Source: Ochotona curzoniae
Lineage: Eukaryota > Chordata > Mammalia > Lagomorpha > Ochotonidae
Assembly: GCF_017591425.1 (NCBI RefSeq)
Contig: NW_024466004.1
Location: forward strand, 35,156,501-35,220,500
Direction of reading: 5' to 3'
DNA: 64,000 nt
The position numbers were made by a program, and so were the translations under genes. Under the pieces are notes generated by a model. It did no database searches and had not been told where the DNA came from. It saw only the letters and a program-made list of their open reading frames with translations. The first letter of the stretch is position 1, and each line of letters opens with the position of its first letter. Positions 45,118 to 56,813 of the stretch are shown here, piece by piece.

Positions 45118-48100
45118 GGAGGGCAGATGCCAGCATGCCAGCAGATGGGGTATGGGTACCCATACCCAAGTATGTGGGGGACCCAGGCAGGCAGGAAGGG
45201 CCCCAGGTTGGCATAGAACACTGCCAGAGGATTTGGGGATCTGTATGCTCTCAGGCATGGGGGACTGTGGAATGCTCAGAGAAGGGGATCGAAGGATGTA
45301 CCAGAGTGAGGACTGATGAAGGAAAATGTGAACAATGAGGGGTGACTTCTGGGGGACTCCCACCAACCAGGCAACTGCAAATAAACAAGAGGGCTGTTAC
45401 TAGGTGGCTTAGAGGAAGGAAACTGAAAAACCTTTAGAGACCAAATCAGTATACGCACCCACATGGGAGACCTGAGCTGGGTAGGTTGCGATCCACCACT
45501 GCCTCCTGGCACATGAAAGCCATGACAGGGCTCGACTATGGTACCCACCAGTGAGTGTGGGGGCAGGAGGTAGACCACATCAGGCTGGGCCATGACACTA
45601 ACCAGTATGTGAGAGAACCAGATCTGGCAGCAAATTCAGTGGAGGAATTTGAGGGATCACCCCTGTGAAACAGCCATATCAGCTGGTTTGCTCAAGGGCT
45701 GGAAGTCGTGATGGCCAAGATAGGCATGACCATGGAAACTCAACAACACCCACAGGTGCTAGGATTGGGAACAGACAAGGTTGATCCAGGATGCAGCACT
45801 TGCAGACACACCCAGCAACTGGGTATGGGGTAGACAAAGTCTTAACATCCACCAGCACACACAAAGCCCAAGACTGGACAGACAGTGCTGGGTTGAATGA
45901 GTACCCACTGGCATGTGGCAGATATAGGTCTTGGAGTGGGTTTGGCAGGGAAAATTTGGGAACTCACCTGGTGGGTAGCCTAGGTGTTGGCCAGGTCAGG
46001 AAGAGCTGCTTCATTTGTTGCCAGGTGTGTGGGTTGGCTCTGGGTGGGAACATGGGGACCAGACAGAGCCAGGCCAGAAGTTAGCACACTGGCATATACA
46101 GGAGCCAGGATGTAGTGTGGTGCATCTATGCAGGCTATCACACATATTGGTTTACTGAAAAGCCAGGGATGGGGGCAGGGTGGGCAGAATTAGTACAGCA
46201 CCCAACAGCTAAAGTAGGCACTGTGGGAAGGAAAGGGCAGGCCAGATTGCAGGAAAAAGACCAAGTCAGGTGATGGATTATGCCTGGTTAGATCAGAGCA
46301 ACTACAAGCACACATACCATTTGTGGATGTTTGCAGGCATGGTTGTGGTGCTAAGGGTATGCCCAGAAGGGTTACAGATGCCACTAGTTAACATGAGAAT
46401 TGGATTGGGACAGCAAACTGGGATGGCATTACTACAGCATCGCTAACCATGGAGTGGACTGGGTCTGGTATGTCCCAGAATAGGCTAGGCTTCAGCATTT
46501 CCTGGAGATTGCAAGAGCCAGGGTGGCTGTAGCACAGGTTGGGCTACATCTCAGCACTCACCAATGAGACAGCTGAGTCTGAGGGTGGGAGAGGCAGGAT
46601 TGAGCAGTAACACCCGACAATAACAGCCAATGTTGTGGGAAAGTCAGGAAGGAGCCCTGTACCTACTAGAACAAGAAAAAGGGCAAATAAGTTTGGGCCA
46701 AGACACAGGAGTGCATGCGATCTACCACTGGGAAATAACATAAAAAAGAGCTAGAAACAGGAATGGAGACAGCCCAAACCAGGCCATGTTACAGTATCAA
46801 CTAGAACACATGTGGGTTATATCTGCCAGAAAGCCAGGCTGGGCAGTGCATGGCACCCATTGGCAGATGTGAGGATGATGACAGGGTGCAGACAAAGCTT
46901 GCTTGGGCCACAGCACCAGCTGTTCACATTAGGGCCAGAATTGGAGGAGTCCATGATGGGCTAGGTTGTAGCACACACCGGCATGAGCTGGAACTGGCGG
47001 CTGGTCTGGCTCAGCCAGGCTACAACCGCCACTGGTGAGTGCTGAGGTGAGGTGAGGTGAGATTTGCAAGACTGGGCTGCAGTAGCCACCAGCACATATA
47101 ACACTGTGGGGGTGGGGGCAAGCATGGTAGAGAAGCTGCAAGGACTCCCCTGCTGGGCCACTGCTCCTGCTGGTAAGTGTGAGAGCCTGTGCCAGGGGCT
47201 GACCATGCTGGGCAGAGGCTACAACACCTGTTGGCCTGCATGTGAGCTGGGTTTGGGGGAGAACCAAGATGGACTAAGCAATCATATCCACTGGTGCATG
47301 CATGAGCCAGAGAAAGGGCTGGCTAGTCAGGCTTTGCCACAGCACCAGCTGGCAAGTGTGGGGAATGGGGGCAAGTTCTATCAAGCTAGAACACAGAACC
47401 ACCTGGAAGTAGCATGATCCAGGACTGATCCAGGTGGGCCTGGTGGGAAGCTATGGGCAACCCTGTGATGGGCTGCAGCTCCCACAGGTGAGATTTCAAA
47501 CCGGGGCTATCAGTGGGCCGGGCTGGACAGGCAGTGGTATCCACTGCCATGAGTGTGGCCTGAATAGTGAGTGAGGCTGGCCAGGTTAAGCTTGGCCCCA
47601 ACACTCATTGCTGTGTACCAAAAACAAATGGGATGCAGGACAAACTGGACCAGTGTGTTGTACATACCGGCATGCACAGCAACCATGGCTGGGGACAAAC
47701 CTGGTGGGAGTTCTTGCATGGTCACTCTGACTAGGCTGCAGTTTCTACTGGTGTGCATGAGGGCCAATGTTGTGGTGAGTAGGATTAGGCAGGGCCTCAG
47801 CATCCATTGGCTGTGTAAGCGATGGGGCTAGAGACAGAACTGACACAACAATTGCAACCACCAGTGTGCATATAGGCTGGTGTGGATGATGGACTAAGCC
47901 AGACCCTGCATCAGATGGCACACACAGGAGTCAGGTCTGGGATCATGTCTGGTGAGGTCTCTTTGGAGAACCCCTAACCGGACTACTGGACTCAACTCCA
48001 ACCACGGAGGAAATCACAGGATCTGTGGTCTGATCGTGGAAATGCATGTGTCAGAACTGGGTTTCCTCAGTTGTTGAGACTTGTGTAGCAGACAGCATGC

Positions 48101-48640
48101 CCACGTGCACATGGGGGACATCACAACCAGTCCATTGAGGCTCGCACAGGACGTGTAGTGCCATGGCTGAGGATGGACAAATTGGACAGAACAAATTGGA
48201 CAGCTCTCCTCGCCAAACTCTCCTGGCCAGCCAGTGTCTGGGTCTGTGGAAACTCTAAGGTGGATTATGTCAGCCAATGGGCCTTGGAAGCATTTTCTCA
48301 ACCTTGGAGCAATGAAATCAACAGCATCTCAGAACTATCAAAGCCACTTGAGCAATATGCTTGGAACATGCTCCACACTGGGGACTCAGGGATGACATTA
48401 GGTGACTGCCCCCGATCCCAGGGTACTGATGCCATTGGGCTGCTGGGAGAGGCCCTCTTCCCTTTGTGCCTCACTTTCCCCAGGTACAGGAAGAAGAAGC
48501 AGGAGTTTGGAAACACTTGTCTCCTCCACTTGTCTCCATTTCTCAACCCTTCCCATCTCAATCAGTGGTCCACATGGTCAGCATTCTTTTTAACAATGTA
48601 AAAGTTATGAAAAATAAAATAAAATTAATATATAACATTT
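45118..48640 (+). mobile_element. Tandem-array retroposon, long copy 1
   Basis: About 3.5 kb. A 5' region (45118-45540) is followed by a diverged tandem array whose repeated motif is 'gcacccactggcatgtgtgag...ggctgggctg'. Motif spacings measured at 46852-47855 are 55-81 bp, mostly near 60. Then comes a non-repetitive 3' region (48010-48600) with 'ggattatgtcagccaatggg', 'tgctgggagaggccctcttc', 'ccaggtacaggaaga', and an A-rich tail. Several open frames (up to 147 codons) occur, but they follow repeat units, use no recognisable domain, and recur in the other copies only as far as the DNA is conserved. I find no reverse transcriptase, so it would be non-autonomous. I do not recognise a named family. 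Confidence 0.75.
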
Positions 48641-48689
48641 ATAGAAATAAGTAAATAAATGATACTTAAAAATTCTATAATGGATAAGC

Positions 48690-49090
48690 AATTTTGCAAT
48701 CTAAAATGAATATGAAAGCAAGAAGAATTTAAAAGTTGCCCTCTCGACGAAGACATTTCTGAATCACAAGAAACCCTGAATAGTAAAGCAATCCTAAACA
48801 ATATAAATTTAGCTTGAGGCATCACAATACCACATTTTAAGACATACCAATGACATTTATAAGGAAAACAGTTTAATAACTTGTGCAAAAGAATAGATTA
48901 GAGTCAATAGAATAGTTTAGAGACCCCAGAAGTTAATCCACAGCAACTAATCTTTGGCAAACAAGCTAACAACACTCCCTGGAGAAAGTACAGTCTCTTC
49001 AACAAATGTATTGGGGGGAAAATGGATTTCTGTCTATAGAAGTTTAACAAAAGACACCTACTCTAAACTCTATATTTAACTCAATTCACA
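48690..49090 (+). mobile_element. L1 ORF2 3' fragment, part 1
   Basis: Sense L1 strings: 'tgaatagtaaagcaatcctaaac', 'gcttgaggcatcacaatacca', 'agagaccccagaagttaatcca', 'ctggagaaagtacagtctcttcaacaaatg'. It stops at 49090, where retroposon copy 2 begins, and continues at 52598. Confidence 0.88.
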
Positions 49091-52000
49091 ACTTTTGGGA
49101 CCTGGTGTGGTCTTTTAGCTCCCTCCCAGTTGACGCTGCCGGCAGTGGTGGCTCCAGGCTGGACAGCCTGTTTGCTAACGGCACTGGGTACAACCCTTGG
49201 GGCCACCCAGCGTTGTCCTCCAGGAACCTGTGCTTCAGGATTTACAGGGAGATTGAGTGTCACACAGGCGAGGATGAGTAATGATCTGTGGGTTCATGCA
49301 CGGGAGTAAATTAATGCTGAGGGACAATCCTGGAAGAAAAACACCGTAAATGTCGGTAACTAATGATTGCAGAAGGACTCCAGAAGGCAAGTGCACTGTA
49401 CTTGCAGGTAGATGAGAAGATTGAGACCTGGTGCTTTGATGGGAGAGATCAGAAAACCTTCATGGGTCAGACCGATGCTCCAGCCCACATGGGAGTTCTT
49501 AGCTGGGCTTGTTAGGATGGAACTTTGCTCCTCACCACACGCCAGCCCACGCTAACACTAGGGCTGGGGCTTGTTTGACAGGGTTATATCCCAGTACATG
49601 ACAGTGAGTGTTATCTCAGTGGATGGGTCACATTATGCTGGGCCATGACACCAACTAGTATGCAAGAGAACCAGGTCTGGGGTAGATTCTATCGGAAATA
49701 TGTGAGCCCAACCCTGTGGAAATACAAGTCCCACTGGTTAGCTTAAGAGTTGAGGAGGTAGGGGCTGAGCTAGCTGTGACCATGGAATCTGCCAGCACTC
49801 TCAGGTATTGGGACTGGGAAAAAGCTGGGCAGGAACAGGCTACAGCCCTGCATGTGCATTGCTACCAGGGTGTGGGGCAGGCTGGGTAGGTCGCATCATC
49901 AACCAGCTCATACAAAGGCTGAGATGGAGGGGGCAGGTCATGCCGGGTGGGGCCAGGCACCTGCTGGTATGTGTGAGATCTAGGTCTGGGAGGGAGCCAA
50001 GTGGGGGAACCTGGGCAGCTCCCCCATTGGGTCATAGCTTCCACTGGAGAGCATATGCTCCAGGCTTTTGGGTGTTAGGCAGGCTGGGAAAGGCAGCTCA
50101 ACCTTTCAGCAAAAATGCGGCCTGGTTTTGGAAGGGGCAGAATGGGTGGGGCCCAGCAAACCATAGCCCACTGGCAAGTTCAGAAACCAGGTCGGAGTAC
50201 AGATTATTCTGGGCAAGGCTACCACACCTGCTGGTTTGCAACAGCCAGTGATCGGAGCAGACTGAGCAGATTCACCTTGCAGCACCTACCAGCGAGAGTT
50301 TGGACTAGGGGCTGGTCAGGTCAGGCCAGGCTATAGCATCCAAAGACAAAGGGCAAGACAGATGAGCAGCTATGCCATGCTGGGTCAGAGCAACCACTGG
50401 TACACGCGAGATCTGTGGCTGGGATCAGATCTAGTTAGTGAGCTAAGGGGATGCCCTGGCTGGGTTGTGTTTCCCACTGATGAGTGCAAGGACCAGAGTG
50501 GAGGCTATGGTCTGGCCTAGACATGGCTGCAGTCTCCCTCAGCACAGGTGTGGACTGAGTCTGGTTGTGCCAACCAAATTGGACTCCAGCACCCACTGGA
50601 GCTTGTGAGAACCAGGATTGGTTCGGGCTAGGTCTCTATCTTTACTAAGCCATGTGAAAGCTGTGTCTGGGGGTGGACCAGGCTAGGCTGGGCTGAAACA
50701 CCCAACAGGTAAAACTGGAAAGGGTATGGCTGGTCAGGAAAGGCACTGTTCCTGCCAGGATGGAAGATGGAATAAGTAGGGCTGGCCTTCGGACCCACCG
50801 GTATGTCACGATCTGGTATTTGGGGGAAGTTCTGATGGAGGAGCTTGGAGAACTCCTCTGTTGGGGCACAGTCCCTGCAGGTGAGAGCAAGAACCAAGAC
50901 ATGCAGCAACCTAGACCAGACCAGGGAACAGTACCTGCTGGCAATATGATTGACTCAGATCTGGGGTGAGCCAGGCTAGACTGGTTCATGTCACCCACTG
51001 GCAAATCTGAGAACCAGAATGGTGTTTCGGTTGGGCCAATCAGGCCAAATACCAGTCAGCTTACATTAGGGCCAGGAATGGGAACTGCCTGGGTGCTAGC
51101 TAGGCTAGGCTGTAGCCCCCGCCAGTGTGAGCTGGAACTGGGGGTGACGCCTGGCACTACTAGGCTATGGTACCCACTGGCTAATGCCAAGGTGAAGCAG
51201 GCCATGCCAGACTAGACCATAGCACCCAACCAGCATACGGGAGACCAGGTGGTAGGGAATGAACACAGTAGGGGGGCTACATGGGGCTTCCCTGTTAGAC
51301 CACTACCCCGACTGGTGAGCATGAGACCTATTATTGGGGGCAGATCAAGCCAGGCAGGGTTACAACACCTGTTGGCCTCATGTAGATGGATCAGGGAAAG
51401 CCAGACTGGGCTGACTATTCCTGCTGGTGCATGCATAAGTCAGAGTGGGTGTGGATTGGTTGGGCTTTGCAGCAGCATCAACTGGACGATGCTGGCACTG
51501 GGGGCTAATTGTGTCAAGTTAAACTGCAGGACCACCTGGAGAGTGCAAAATCTGGGAGAGTGCAAAATCTGGGAGTGGGAGTGGACCCAGTAGGGAAACA
51601 GTGGGCACCTCCCTCTTGGATTGCCACTCCCTCTGGTGAGCATGATAACTAGGACTGGGGCAGGCATGGCTAAACAGAGAGTGACACCTGTTGGCACGTA
51701 TGTGTTAGCTGAATAGTGGGGCTGGTTGGATTGAACTAGGCTTCAATGCCTATTGACATGTATGAGAACTGAATAGGATGTGGGACAGACTGGAGCAGTC
51801 TGCTATACATTTTGGCAAGCATGGGAACCAGGGCAGGGGCTGGGCATGGTGGGGCTTATTGTGGGAGTCACCCCATCTAGGCTACATCTCCCACTGGTTT
51901 ATGTGGGTAGGACTGGGCTGGGCTGCAACACCCATTGGTTGGTACAGACAGGGCCGGAGACAGAACTGACCCAGCAATCACAATCACCAGTGTACATGAA

Positions 52001-52597
52001 AGCTAATAAGGGCAACAGACTGTGCCGGCCCCTGCATTGAAAAGCACACACAAGAATCAGGTCTGGCATTACCTCAATTGAAATTTTTTGGGGGATCCCC
52101 CAACTGAAACGCTGGACTTAGAACATAAACCATGGAGGAAATTGCAGGTTCCATGGTCTGACTGTGGAATGCTTGTGTCAGAGCTGGGTCTTTCAGCGGC
52201 TTAGATGAAACAGTGTATAGCATGGCCAATTGCACATGGAGCATATGACGGCAAATGGAGTTTCTAAGATGGACTATGTCAGCTGGTGGAGTCTGGAGAG
52301 ATTTCATTGTGATTGGAGTGGTAAGATCAGCAGTAATTCAAAACTGTTGAATTATAAATCACTTCAGTGGAGTCCTTGGAGCAGGCCCTACATCAGGGAC
52401 CCTGGGATAGGTGGGAGACTTGATGTGGTTTTTCTGCTTATCTCTCCTCCCCGCAAGATACAAGAAGAAAAAAAAAAACAGAATGTGCTAACAATGGTCT
52501 TACCCATTTTCCTCTAGCCCTTGACCCTTTGCGCCCTAATCAGCTATGTAAAAATTATCAGCAAAATTAAAATGTAGAGAAAAATTAAAAATAAATG
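49091..52597 (+). mobile_element. Tandem-array retroposon, long copy 2, inside L1
   Basis: Same layout as copy 1: a 5' unique part (49091-49620), the diverged ~60-bp array (49620-52040), a 3' region with 'gactatgtcagctggtggagtctgg', 'gattggagtggtaagatcagca', 'gcccttgaccctttgcgccctaatc', and a tail 'aaaattaaaaataaatg'. It interrupts an L1 and is flanked by AATTCACA at 49083-49090 and 52598-52605, the target duplication expected from L1-driven retroposition. It is far more diverged from copies 1 and 3 than those are from each other in their 3' halves. Confidence 0.8.
49097..49285 (+). other. Protein-like 5' segment of retroposon copy 2
   Basis: One plus-strand frame is open for about 60 codons through GSGGSRLDSLFANGTGYNP and CFRIYREIECHTGEDE to a double stop TAATGA near 49280. 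The segment is richer in CG than its neighbours and is not seen in the other long copies. It may be a fragment of a cellular transcript caught at the 5' end. I cannot name a parent gene. Confidence 0.2.
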
Positions 52598-53765
52598 AAT
52601 TCACAGTTGAGCAGGGATCTAAATCTCAGACTTAAAGTCACACACACATACACACACACAACTAGTGAAAACATAGAAAACATAGCGAAAGCAATCCAAT
52701 TCATTAATCCAAGGACAGACTTCTTGAAGACCCCAGATGCACAAGCAAAAGAGGTTAAAAAAATATTATATCAAGCTAAGAAGCTGCTGCATAGAAAAGA
52801 AAACCAACAACAAAGTAAAGAGGCAAATGACAGAATAGTACAGAATAGGAGAACATATTTCCAATCTCTATATAACTGATAAAGGGTTTATACAGAAGAT
52901 ATACAAAGAGCTCAAGAGACTTTATAACAATAGAACTAACAATAATACAAACAATCCAGTTAAGAAATGGGGAAAGGGTATGTCTAGGCAGTTTTCAAAG
53001 GATGAAATTCAAATGATCAATTGACACATGAAAGATGCTTAAGATAACAAGTCATCCAGGAAATTAAAATTAAAAACCCCATAAAGTTTCCCCTCACTAT
53101 TTAGAATGGCTATCAACCAAAAATTAAAAAAATAACATGCTGGTGAGGATGTGGGGGAAAAGCTTCCCCAATATACTGTTCATGGGAATTTAAACTTGCA
53201 CAATCATTACAGAAGATAGTATATACATTCTTCAGAAATTAGAAAATATATCTAGGCCATTTCACTCCCAGGAATTCACCAAACTAAAATGATATCAGCA
53301 TATGAAAGAATTACTTGTACCCTCATGTGTATAGCAGCTCAGTTCCTGATAGTTAAGGTACGGAATTAACCCAGATGTCCATCATCTGATGATAAAAAAA
53401 TGGAAAATGTATTATATGCACATGATGCAATACTACTCAGCCATAAAAAAAAGAATAAAACTGCATCTTTTGTAACAAAATGGATGCAAACGGAAACCAT
53501 TATGGTTAAGCTAGTCTCCCCAAATTCAATATCTCACATTTTTTCTGGTTTGTGGTAACTAATATGCATACTATAAAAAAATAAAGTACATAAGCAAAAT
53601 TGACGTTTTCAGATTTGATTATTGCTAATAGCCCTTGTCTATACCGTTGAGGAGTGGTTGCTTTTCCACTTACTAGCTGTTGAGTTGTTTATTTAGTGGA
53701 GTGTTGAGCTTGTAATTATAATGTAAATGGGAAGTATGTCATTGTAAAAATTAAAAGAAAAAGAA
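52598..53765 (+). mobile_element. L1 ORF2 3' fragment, part 2, and 3' UTR
   Basis: Continues part 1 in register: 'gacagacttcttgaagaccc', 'aagctgctgcatagaaaag', 'aaaggatgaaattcaaatgatc', 'ttagaatggctatcaacc', 'gctggtgaggatgtggggg', 'tactactcagccataaaa', then the 3' UTR and an A-rich end near 53750. A (CA)n patch lies at 52640-52661. The frame is broken many times. Confidence 0.92.
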
Positions 53766-53877
53766 AGGAAGAAGCAGCAAGGAAAGGATGGTGGAAGGTT
53801 AAGGAGGGAAGTATCATTATGCTGTTAAAGCTGTGAAATGAAATACAAGAAATCTGTTCCAAAGAGAAATAATTTTT

Positions 53878-54201
53878 TTAAAAGATTTATTTCTATTATT
53901 TTTTATTGGAAAGGCGGATATACAGAGAGGAGAGACAGAGAGGAAGATCTTCCATCTGATGATTCACTCCCCAAGTGAGCACAACGGCCCATGCTATGCC
54001 GATCCGAAGCCAGGAGCCTCTTCCGGGTCTCCCACGCGGGTGCAGGGTCCCAAAGCTTTGGGCTGTCCTCGACTGCTTTCCCGGGCCACAGGCAGGGAGC
54101 TGGAAGGGAAGCGGGGCCTCCAGGATTAGAACCGGTGCTCATATGGGATCCCGGGTGTGCAAGGCGAGGACCTTAACCACTTGCGCCACCGCGCCGGGCC
54201 C
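53878..54201 (-). mobile_element. Young CSINE with 14-bp target duplication
   Basis: One of the best preserved copies, CpG-rich at its head end (GCGCCACCGCGCCGGGCCC). Direct repeats GAGAAATAATTTTT at 53864-53877 and 54202-54215. Confidence 0.97.
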
Positions 54202-54599
54202 GAGAAATAATTTTTGAAAGACTCTTTTGTAATCCTAAATTCCATCTGAAATTATCATTATCTTCTGTTCTTTATGGTCTGAACTCACTATTCTTTTAGA
54301 AGTTAACAACATCCCTGATATGCTAAAAACTTCAGTTATGTCTCAGCCTTCTGAAATACAAAAACACCTCACGTTTTCTGCACTGTGGCACTTACCTTAT
54401 TCTCCCTTGAATAATTGTGAATTGCTTTCATTTCTCTATAAGTGAGAAGGCTATTTGATTAGGACTTTGTATCAAATGCATGTAGATAGGTGCTCAAGTT
54501 GAATTGCATATTCATATTTGTATGTGGCTATAGAAATATAATTACTGCTTCAAAGAGGAGAGGAACTGAATCTCTTTTTGTGTGTATAAGAAAATAAAC

Positions 54600-54760
54600 A
54601 AGATCAAGTATTGTCAGTAGTGGTTGCATATTAGAATTATTCAGGGACTTTAAAAAATTTCTGATGCACAATTCAGTAAAATATCTGAACGTAGGGTCTG
54701 GGTACTTTAAAAACCATTCTTAATTCATATATCAGAATTTGAAAACAACTGATTAGGCTT
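54600..54760 (+). mobile_element. MER5A-like hAT DNA transposon remnant
   Basis: 'agtggttgcatattagaattattcagggactttaaaaaatttctgatgc' and the partly mirrored right end 'tcagaatttgaaaacaactgatt' follow the MER5A layout (gtggttctcaa...attagaatcacctgggg...ctgatgc). Confidence 0.75.
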
Positions 54761-55461
54761 TCTGTAACTTTGGTTCATTAACATGATTGAATAACAGAAT
54801 CAATGAAGATGTTACCTAAAACACATACCTTCTAGGTCCAAACACCATGATTTTTTTTCTCAGTGGCACCCACACAGTTACTGCTGTTTTGTCTCATTTA
54901 GTGAATTAGATTTGCTGGGTTACAGTGAAAAATGGCTCTCAGTAGGTGGTCCTCTTAGAGGCAGTTTTAAGCTTGGAGATGCATGCAAGGACTAGGTCAA
55001 CTATCAGGAAGAGTCTCATAATCATTTATCGCCAGTCCTGTTCCTTTTTCCTGTAGCATGCCTCTCCTCTCTTCCTTCTAGTTGGCTTAATTCCTGCCTC
55101 GACTTTGGGGTTCAGAACAAACCACCACATAGGAGCTGATTCCAAGACCCTGGGGAAGCTAACTGAGTAACATTTCTGGAATTTTTTATGGAATGTTATG
55201 TTTGTATTAGGCTGTATTAATCTTTCACCAGAAAATACAGAATATTTAATAGTAATTAATGGCTATCACTTCCTCCTTAGTCTATTTTATCATACTCATA
55301 AAGCTATTTTCACTATAAATATGATACTAAATTGTAGCATCTATATTATTTAGTCAGCTTACAATTGTAAGTTCATAGAAGCCTTTTGATAATCTATCAG
55401 ATTAGTTGGGATGTCATTGCCATTCCTCATTTAAGCAAATCAGGTTAAATCATGTTCAGAA
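54761..55461. other. Unassigned intron-like DNA
   Basis: No exon or young repeat recognised. Confidence 0.4.
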
Positions 55462-55775
55462 AGGGGCATGTGCTATGGTGTAGGCAGGTTAAACATCTGT
55501 CTGAAACACCATTATCCCATATGAGTGCCTGTTTGAGTTCAGGCTGCTCCATTTCTGATCCTGCTCCTTGCTAATGGCCTGGGAAACTGCGGTCCTTGTG
55601 ACCCTGCACCTGCATGGGAGCCCTGGAAGATGCCTCAGCCTTCTTTTCTCAAACATGCCTATCTCCAACAGATGAGGCCCTTTGGGAAGTGAACCAACGG
55701 ATAGAAAATCTTTCTCTCTGCTTCTCCTTCTTTCTGTAATTCTGCCTTTCAAAGAAAAATAAATAAATCTTTAAC
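55462..55775 (+). mobile_element. CSINE, older
   Basis: 'ggggcatgtgctatggtgtaggcagg', 'ttatcccatatgagtgcctg', '3-prime body ttgggaagtgaaccaacgg', tail 'aaagaaaaataaataaatc'. Confidence 0.88.
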
Positions 55776-55829
55776 AGTTGTTCAGAGCAGCCAATTCAAA
55801 CAAGGTCTTCTGGTTGGACCTTGCCTTGA

Positions 55830-55838
55830 CACTGGTAC

Positions 55839-55875
<37 letters not shown>

Positions 55876-55892
55876 GGCACTGGTACTTTTTC
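55830..55892 (-). mobile_element. Tail-only insertion with 15-bp duplication
   Basis: CACTGGTACTTTTTC occurs at 55830-55844 and 55878-55892. Between them is a 33-nt tract made only of (TTTTC)n, a T run and GG. Read on the minus strand this is CC, a long A run and (GAAAA)n, i.e. a poly-A tail with almost no body, flanked by a target duplication. Confidence 0.65.
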
Positions 55893-56202
55893 AGTTCCAG
55901 GATGGTAACTGTTTTCTCCTCAACTTTTCTCCTCTTTTGAGAGTATAAAATTTCAAGTTCAAAAGTGAAACATGTTGCTAATCACTATATTCCTTTATAA
56001 AAGACAGCATCTAAAATAGTAGATATGTCAAGCAACTGTGCCAGTACAATGCATGTAACAATCCTATATGTTACTCATGTCTGTATTTTTCTCACCAAGA
56101 AATAGATGGTCATATTTCAAATTTAGAAATTTTCTGTAGAACTGCCACCAGCACAGCTTTCTATGAGATCTTTTTTTTTTTTTCCTATTCTACAAACATC
56201 AG

Positions 56203-56288
56203 AAGGGTTTGACACAAATGAAGAAGAACCTGTCAAAATATTTTTCAGCGTTGACACTGTAGAGGACCTTAACACCTGGCTCTTGAAA
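56203..56288 (+). CDS. Internal coding exon, PH-like C-terminal segment
   Basis: The acceptor is strong: a 13-nt T run, 'cctattctac' and ACATCAG ending at 56202. The donor is AAA|GTAAGA at 56288/56289. The 86-nt exon starts in codon position 2 and ends on a codon boundary. It translates to (x)GFDTNEEEPVKIFFSVDT followed by VEDLNTWLLK. A short beta-strand-like FFSVDT, an acidic turn and an amphipathic helix with one central Trp is how PH and PH-like domains end, the Trp being the most conserved PH residue. This would place the protein among phosphoinositide-binding or adaptor proteins at the membrane face, as inference only. I could not name the gene. No stop, unlike the flanking intron, where frames close quickly. 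Partner exons were not found in the window, in keeping with long introns full of repeats. Confidence 0.55.
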
Positions 56289-56378
56289 GTAAGAACAATA
56301 ATAGCTATTAGTATTTATGATACACGAACATGGCACATTATGCATGTGCCAAAAACACACAATTTGACCTTCCTATGC

Positions 56379-56432
56379 AAAAAAAAAAAAGAAAAAAAAG
56401 GAAGGAAGGAAAAGAAAGGGAAGAAAAGATAG
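56379..56432. repeat. A/G-rich simple repeat
   Basis: An A run followed by GGAAGGAAGG and GAAAAG units, 90 nt after the exon donor. Confidence 0.9.
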
Positions 56433-56480
56433 AAAAAGAATATTTTTCTGTGGAAAAGGCAAAAAGAGATTGAATGGGGT

Positions 56481-56802
56481 TTTTTTTGTTTGGTTTTTTT
56501 TAAAGATTTGTTTATTTTTTATTACAAAATCAGATATACAGAGAGGAGGAGAGACAGAGAGGAAGATCTTCCATCTGATGATTCACTCCCCAAGTGACTG
56601 CAACGGCCAGTGCTGTGCCAATCCAAAGCCAGGATCCAGGAACCTCCTCCAGGTTAACCAACACAGGTGCAGGGTCCCAAAGTATTGGGCTGTCCTTGAC
56701 TGCTTTCCCAGGCCACAAGCAGGGAGCTGGATGGGGAGCAGGTCTGTCGGGATTAGAACTGGCGCCCATATAGGATCCTGGCTAGGCCAATGCGCTGGGC
56801 CC
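56481..56802 (-). mobile_element. CSINE with target duplication
   Basis: Complete minus-strand copy with T-rich tail. Flanks GATTGAATGGG (56468-56478) and GACTGAATGGG (56803-56813) match at 10 of 11 bases. Confidence 0.94.
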
Positions 56803-56813
56803 GACTGAATGGG

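Noticed and set aside
46850..47831. Many 60-117-codon frames on both strands of the array
   Set aside because: Repeating ~60-bp units that lack stops in several frames produce them; the same motif is translated in different frames in neighbouring units.
45541..47930. Regular satellite DNA or a CRISPR-like array
   Set aside because: Units vary in length (55-81 bp) and sequence, have no constant repeat with unique spacers, and the array is dispersed in fixed-order copies with A tails.
48158..48601. 147-codon open frame, repeated almost unchanged at 58256-58699 on the other strand
   Set aside because: Both lie in the near-identical 3' part of the tandem-array retroposon. Copy 2 does not keep the frame, there is no recognisable domain, and alternative frames are equally open, so the likeness reflects DNA identity and not selection on a protein.
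56379..56432. Lys/Gly-rich extension of the exon frame at 56203
   Set aside because: It follows the splice donor, is a purine simple repeat and lies in the intron.
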